This document shows positions 59,944 to 64,000 of a DNA stretch of 64,000 nt, in pieces; position 1 is the stretch's first letter, and every line of letters starts with the position of its first letter. The position numbers and the translations under genes were made by a program. This DNA comes from Paulinella micropora (taxonomy: Eukaryota; Cercozoa; Imbricatea; Euglyphida; Paulinellidae). Under the pieces are notes generated by a model. It saw nothing but the letters and a program-made list of their open reading frames with translations. It did no database searches and was not told where the DNA came from. The DNA is taken from contig WBZZ01001465.1 in the NCBI GenBank assembly GCA_019918135.1, positions 1 to 64,000 on the forward strand, read 5' to 3'.

Positions 59944-61220
59944 AATGAGCAGCGGTGCCAGAGATTCTGTCCCACGCGCGCGCGAGCAGGGGCAAGAGGA
60001 GGCGCAAGAGAAGGAGGAGGAGTTGAAGATCCCGTCCTTCACCAGCGGCAAAGATCGCTACGTGAAGCCTTACTTGCTGAGCAAGGCCACACGACTGTCG
60101 TTTGTGCGCAGCGCCTGGGGCACGGGGAAGAAGTATGCGCTGGCGAACCTGATTTTAGCTCTGCAGGGTGTCGATTGCGAGGCGGTCCGGGCGGCCTACA
60201 GCGTCAAGGAGCGGCGGGCGCTGCAGGGGCTGTTTAAAGCGCCCCTGCGCGTCCTCGTAATCAGCTCGGGGCGGACGGGGAAGGTGATGTATGCTCGCCT
60301 ACGGAAACACCTGGAGCCCCACCAGATGGAAAGAAAAGAATCAACGTTTTTGACACAAAAGGAGTCGACAAAGAAGATAAGAAAGTAGTCGTTGAGAGAG
60401 CGCAGAGTTTGTTGCAGGCCAAAACGAGTTTTGTGGCAAGATATGCGTTGGCCATGCTCGACTTGGTGCTGCAGAATATGAAGGGTTATTTTTTTGATTT
60501 CACTTGCGTGTACAAAGGCACCGAACAAGAGATGGTCGACAACGGTAAGAGGCAAGACTATATTACACAAATGCAAGGAGGGGTTGATAGTGAATATTGG
60601 CTTGCACTGACCGTGCGGAGCCCTCTGAATCCACCGGTCAAGGTACCTTTGCAGCCTGCCGAGACTACTTCGTGGTGTACAACGGCCTTACCGACGTGTA
60701 TAACCAAGCTCGCTCTTATTATACCCAGCACACAGGAGAAGAAAAGCTCTCCCAGCTGGCGGCTCTGCAGCAATTCGGCTGGGATTGGCAACTGTTTTTT
60801 CAGACCTACGTGGATTCCAGACAAAGCTACGACAACGCTACGGGGCCGCAGTTCTCCATTTGTTCTCCTCATGCACAGAGCTTTTTGTATCCTATCAAAG
60901 GAAGATTCGCCGGGACGAACGAGGAGTTCATGGGCGCGTACGAACGGGTGGTCGACAGGATGGCAGGCTGGTTCGCCAAAGAGGGCTACGGCTCACAAGA
61001 GGCTGTTAAGCCTAAAGCTTTCGTGGACGCACACGCTTGCTTGCAAATATGCACTGAAATCCTTGGCAACCAAGAGAAAAAAGACAAGGACGTGTCCAAG
61101 CCGAACAAAGCCAGCGCAGGTAACAAAGTGCAACGGAAAAAAGGTACAGGCTCTCCTACTTTTAACAAATTAAGGAAGGATTTGGGCCCTGATAGTGATA
61201 GTGATGATGAAGACGACTAG
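59944..61220 (+). pseudogene. Helicase-ATPase paralogue with unrelated C-terminal part, broken
   Basis: Starts MSSGARDSVP. LLSKATRLSFVRSAWGTGKK then YALANLILALQGVD and LRVLVISSGRTGKVMYARLR align by eye with LPKKARLVFLRAMMGCGKTE, ALVHLLLAVKGVN and FRVLLIGPRVAFDVQLYRRL of the large helicase next door, so the first 130 residues derive from, or share an ancestor with, its P-loop region. Further along, the sequence is of another kind (FFDFTCVYKGTEQEMVDNGK, QLAALQQFGWDWQLFFQTYV, MGAYERVVDRMAGWFAKEG) and ends in an acidic tail. Looks broken about twice. It is divergent to the primase-helicase. The non-helicase part is not recognised. Confidence 0.5.
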
Positions 61221-61673
61221 AGCGTCGTCAGTAATTACGCGATTACACACTGAAAGCCTGGAAGAAGCTTATACCCCAGTATTCCCATTTCAGCCCCCTC
61301 TGGGACCTCTGCTCGCAGGGATGCAGATTTTGCGATTGAGTTTTTTTTTAATTAAAAAGCAATTTTAACAAAACAAAAATCCGTCCAAACAAAACTGTTT
61401 ATTAATATTCAAATCACCAAAGCTCGAGGTCGGAGAGGTCGAGCCCCTGCATGGCGCGACGGGAGGCCTGCGCGGAAAACCGAAGAGCCGCGCGCGTTGT
61501 CCAGCCCGCTACCGCGGGCTGGAATGAAGAGAAGGGGGGGGGCGCGGGGGGCATGCCCCCCGGCAGGGGCAAAAGGAGTCGACAGCCACACGTCTTTTTG
61601 TTTTAATTAAAGGAAAGGTTTTTTTTTTCTTTTTAGTTTGACCGCAAGAAAACTGTCTTCAAATTATAATCCT
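61221..61673. repeat. Spacer with a partial copy of the HNH gene end
   Basis: 61,409-61,497 repeats the last 85 bp of the HNH gene (CTCGAGGTCGGAGAGGTCGA and onward) at about 98 percent identity. It is followed by a palindromic unit (61,501-61,566) and a TTTTAATTAAAGG motif (61,611). TTTTTTTTTAATTAAAAAGC at 61,341 ends the preceding gene. Confidence 0.7.
61501..61566 (-). repeat. Dispersed palindromic unit
   Basis: Plus strand: CCAGCCCGCTACCGCGGGCT then GG, AATGAAGAGAA, GGGGGGGGCGC and GGGGGGCATGCCCCCC. A full two-hairpin copy. It interrupts the partial HNH copy exactly where the next codons of the gene would continue, so it inserted into, or replaced, that sequence. Confidence 0.8.
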
Positions 61674-62414
61674 CTACCAGAGCTCGAGGTCGGAGAGGTC
61701 GAGCCCCTGCATAGCGCGACGGGAGGCCTGCGCGGAAAAACGAAGAGCCGCGCGCGTTGTCGCAGGCGACAAGTACGTGGCTTTGGCTGGCAATAGCATG
61801 GAGCCAAATTTGGCATTCATGATCTGTGGGATTAGGGCATAATTGCGTGGATGGTCCAACCCACCTTGCGCTGTCGGCACAATGTGATCGATGTTGAACA
61901 AAAATCTGCGTCGCCCGTCTGTATCAAAATACTGCGCAAAGCACGGCAAGTCGCGATTCACCAAGATCCATTTTCTCACAAGCGCGCGCGACATGAAGCG
62001 TTTCTCGTTGCACAGTGGTACTACACGCCCTAAATAGACCGGACGCGTCTGTATTTCAGATAATGGGTGCAGATCTGACAGCTGTCTCTCGATGGCCGCC
62101 AGCCCCTCCCTCCCCGCCTTGTCGTCCAACAGCCAAGAGCCATCGTCCTTCAAGCGCACCGAGTCAGGCACAACGCCGAGAAAATCTAATAAATCGCTAA
62201 GAAACACACAAATTACAGTAGGTCCCCAGGAGCCGTCTCCTTGAGTAAAGCGCACTAGCTGGGTTTTCAGAGCCCCGTCGCCTGCCTTTTGCTTATCGGC
62301 GCTTGCCCGAGCTTTTTCTAAATAGAGGCGCGCGTTCTGCTCTGAGCAGCCGAGCAGTTTGACTAGCAGCGGGAGCAAGGGCACCAGCCTTTCTCTGGCC
62401 ACAACTTCTGGCAT
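61674..62414 (-). CDS. HNH endonuclease
   Basis: 246 residues; looks whole. FNIDHIVPTAQGGLDHPRNY (about 173-192) and IPQIMNAKFGS form an HNH/ββα-metal motif: the D-H pair, the GG turn, N191 and N200 fit metal and phosphate ligands. The N-terminal 120 residues are helical (LVPLLPLLVKLLGCSEQNAR, VICVFLSDLLDFLGVVPDSV) and may bind DNA or a partner. Such nucleases act as homing or group-I-like endonucleases or in virus competition. Fragments of its 3' end occur at 61,409-61,497, 62,945-62,975 and 63,668-63,745, so this locus has been copied repeatedly. Confidence 0.7.
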   Translation of the reverse strand: MPEVVARERLVPLLPLLVKLLGCSEQNARLYLEKARASADKQKAGDGALKTQLVRFTQGDGSWGPTVICVFLSDLLDFLGVVPDSVRLKDDGSWLLDDKAGREGLAAIERQLSDLHPLSEIQTRPVYLGRVVPLCNEKRFMSRALVRKWILVNRDLPCFAQYFDTDGRRRFLFNIDHIVPTAQGGLDHPRNYALIPQIMNAKFGSMLLPAKATYLSPATTRAALRFSAQASRRAMQGLDLSDLELW

Positions 62415-64000
62415 TTTTTTAAAAAAGAAACTAAAATCTGCGAAGAGCCTGGGAGGGGAAAGGGGGGGGGGGGGGAGGGCTGGTGTCGGAAAGGGAGGGG
62501 AGGGGGAGAGATGCTTAGTGGAGGAGTTTCATGTATTTATTTTTTTCGAAGCCTCTGCGCCCTTCCCCTCCCCCCCCCTCCCTGCTCCTTGAGCCCCTCT
62601 GGGCTCAGGGGAGGGGAGAGGGGAGGTTGTAGAAAGGATTTTTGGAGACGAAGAGGGGGGGGGGCGCCCCCCCCCTTTTTTCTCTTCCTGCCCCCTTTTT
62701 TGAGCCCCCTGAGCCCGGGGAGCTCAAGGAGAGGGGGGAGGGTGAGAGAAAAGAAAAGGGAGGATGGGGAACAAAATTAGGCAGACTTTCTTTGGGGGGC
62801 TCGCGCAAAAAAGACGCTGGTGCCGAGTTGCAGATTCGGCAGGGGCAGTTTTAAGCCAACAGCTATACGTCTTTTGTTTTTAATTAAAAGAAAAGCTTTT
62901 TTTTTTCTTTTTAGTCTGAACGCAAGAAAACCGGTCTTCAAATTATAATCCTTTACCAGAGCTCGAGAGGTCGCCGGCCCTACGTTCTAAGAAAGGGGGG
63001 GGGGGGGGAAGAGGGACCAGTAGTTTTCCCGGGAAAACACACACAGTAAATTTGGCGACAAATTCCATACGAGAAATGGGAAAGAGAAAAAGCTAAGCTC
63101 AGTTCGCACAGGAATGGCGGAGGGAAAGGCGGGGGAGGGGGGGGGGAGGAAGAGAAGAGGGGAAGGGAGGGGGAGGAAGAGGGGGAAGGGGAAGAAAAGG
63201 GGGAGCCCCCCTCCCCCTCTCTCTCCCTCTCCCCTCTCTCTTCCCTTTAAACAAACGAAAGGAAGAGAGGGGGGCGCCCCTCCCTCCCCCTTTTCCTCCC
63301 CTTCCCCCTTTTCCTCCCCTTCCCCCTTCTCTTCCCCTTCCCCCTTCTCTTCCCTCTCCCCGCTCCTCTCCCCTCTCCCCCCGAAGAAGAAGGGGGAGGG
63401 GGGGAGAGAGAGTATGAAAAACTTGTCATTTGCACACCCCAAAAGGAAATTTGGCGCAAAGTTTTTCGTGCGTACGATACGGCCAAAAAAGGCAGCGCCC
63501 TCCGGGTTTTACGTTAGAACTGCCTTTTTTTAACCATATCACTCTTAAAATTCGGCTATACCACACCCCGGGTGGGAGAAAGTACAACAAAAAAAGACAA
63601 TAATTGTTTAATTAAAAAAGACGCTGCTGCTGAGTTGGAGAAGAATAAGTTTGAATGATCAGTAATCATAATCCTTTACCAGAGCTTCCAGCCCCCCTGC
63701 ATGGCGCGACGGGAGGCCTGCGCAAAGCACGGCAAGTCGCGGACGGGGTTTTTGGACGAGAACCAGCGCGTACAGAGACCGGCCGGCCCCACGTTCTAAG
63801 AAAAGGAGGACCGGTAGTTTCTCGGGAAAGAACACACAGACAATTCGGCGACAAATTCCATGCGAGAAACGGGAAAGAGAAAAGCTAAGCTCAGTTCGCA
63901 AAGGAATGGCGGGGGGGGGAGAGTATAAAAAGGCAGCGCCCTCCGGGTTTTACGGCAGAACTGCCTTCTTTAACCATATCACTCTTAAAATTCGGCTATA
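62415..64000. repeat. Right repeat region
   Basis: No intact gene. 62,515-62,740 is an inverted-orientation copy of the 9.7-12.2 kb foldback family (GCTTAGTGGAGGAGTTTCAT, GCCTCTGCGCCC, GAGCCC palindromes). 62,856-62,975 and 63,600-63,750 are partial copies of the HNH 3' region including its TTAATTAAA motif. 63,020-63,115 and 63,800-63,910 repeat GGCGACAAATTCCATRCGAG then AAGCTAAGCTCAGTTCGCA, the reverse complement of elements in the array at 2.1-3.3 kb. 63,475-63,560 and 63,925-64,000 carry AAAAAGGCAGCGCCCTCCGG then TTTTAC, with facing CTGCCTT...AACCATATCAC. Polypurine and polypyrimidine runs fill the rest. Confidence 0.7.

Noticed and set aside
1-64000. CRISPR arrays, rRNA and tRNA genes
   Set aside because: No short direct repeats with unique spacers, no rRNA-like conserved core, and no cloverleaf with a convincing T-loop seen on reading through. 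A covariance search was not possible.

Overview
The window looks like eukaryotic nuclear DNA carrying a large stretch (about 12.5-62.4 kb, with remnants further left) of a big double-stranded DNA virus or virus-like element. I treat that stretch as a fossil. The reasons are dense, mostly intronless genes on both strands, a very large fused primase-helicase (54.9-59.5 kb), a kinase resembling the conserved herpesvirus kinases, Kelch, NHL, leucine-rich and F-box-like proteins, several signal-peptide/membrane proteins, an HNH nuclease, and a recurring design of TATA box upstream and TTAATTAAA-type motif downstream. A sizeable minority of the genes are broken. I see no capsid gene, DNA polymerase or terminase here, so the virus group (giant virus, herpes-like, nimavirus-like or other) stays open, and the host cannot be named.

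Layout: 1-12.4 kb is mostly non-coding and built from several interleaved repeat families, with a few broken genes (F-box/LRR-like, membrane protein). From 12.5 to 16.4 kb lie NHL and Kelch genes. From 16,433 to 25,672 sits an intact-looking 9.24-kb cut-and-paste DNA transposon with terminal inverted repeats of about 1 kb. It is flanked by the 4-bp direct repeat CTAT and lies inside a gene of the virus-like region. Its two divergent genes contain small spliceosomal introns (52-88 nt): one encodes a candidate transposase (DUF7869-like region plus a C-terminal SAP motif), the other a lysine/glutamate-rich coiled-coil protein. From 25.7 to 54.0 kb come about twenty more genes, including a nicotinamidase-like gene convergent with a possible DUF1152 gene, a GT32-like membrane protein, a probably myristoylated protein, the kinase, and a tandemly duplicated block (49.8-54.0 kb). 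The primase-helicase, a short paralogue of its ATPase region and the HNH gene close the coding part. The last 1.6 kb returns to repeats, in part the same family as at 2.1-3.3 kb but in inverted orientation.

Most unusual is a dispersed palindromic unit (GGGGGGCATGCCCCCC plus a CCAGCCCGC...GCGGGCTGG hairpin), found at least twelve times between genes, at gene ends and inside open reading frames (kinase, Kelch, helicase). This resembles the protein-embedded palindromic elements of Rickettsia. The transposon also looks new: GAGGCAAA/TTTGCCTC motifs recur in its terminal repeats and in the promoter region between its two genes.
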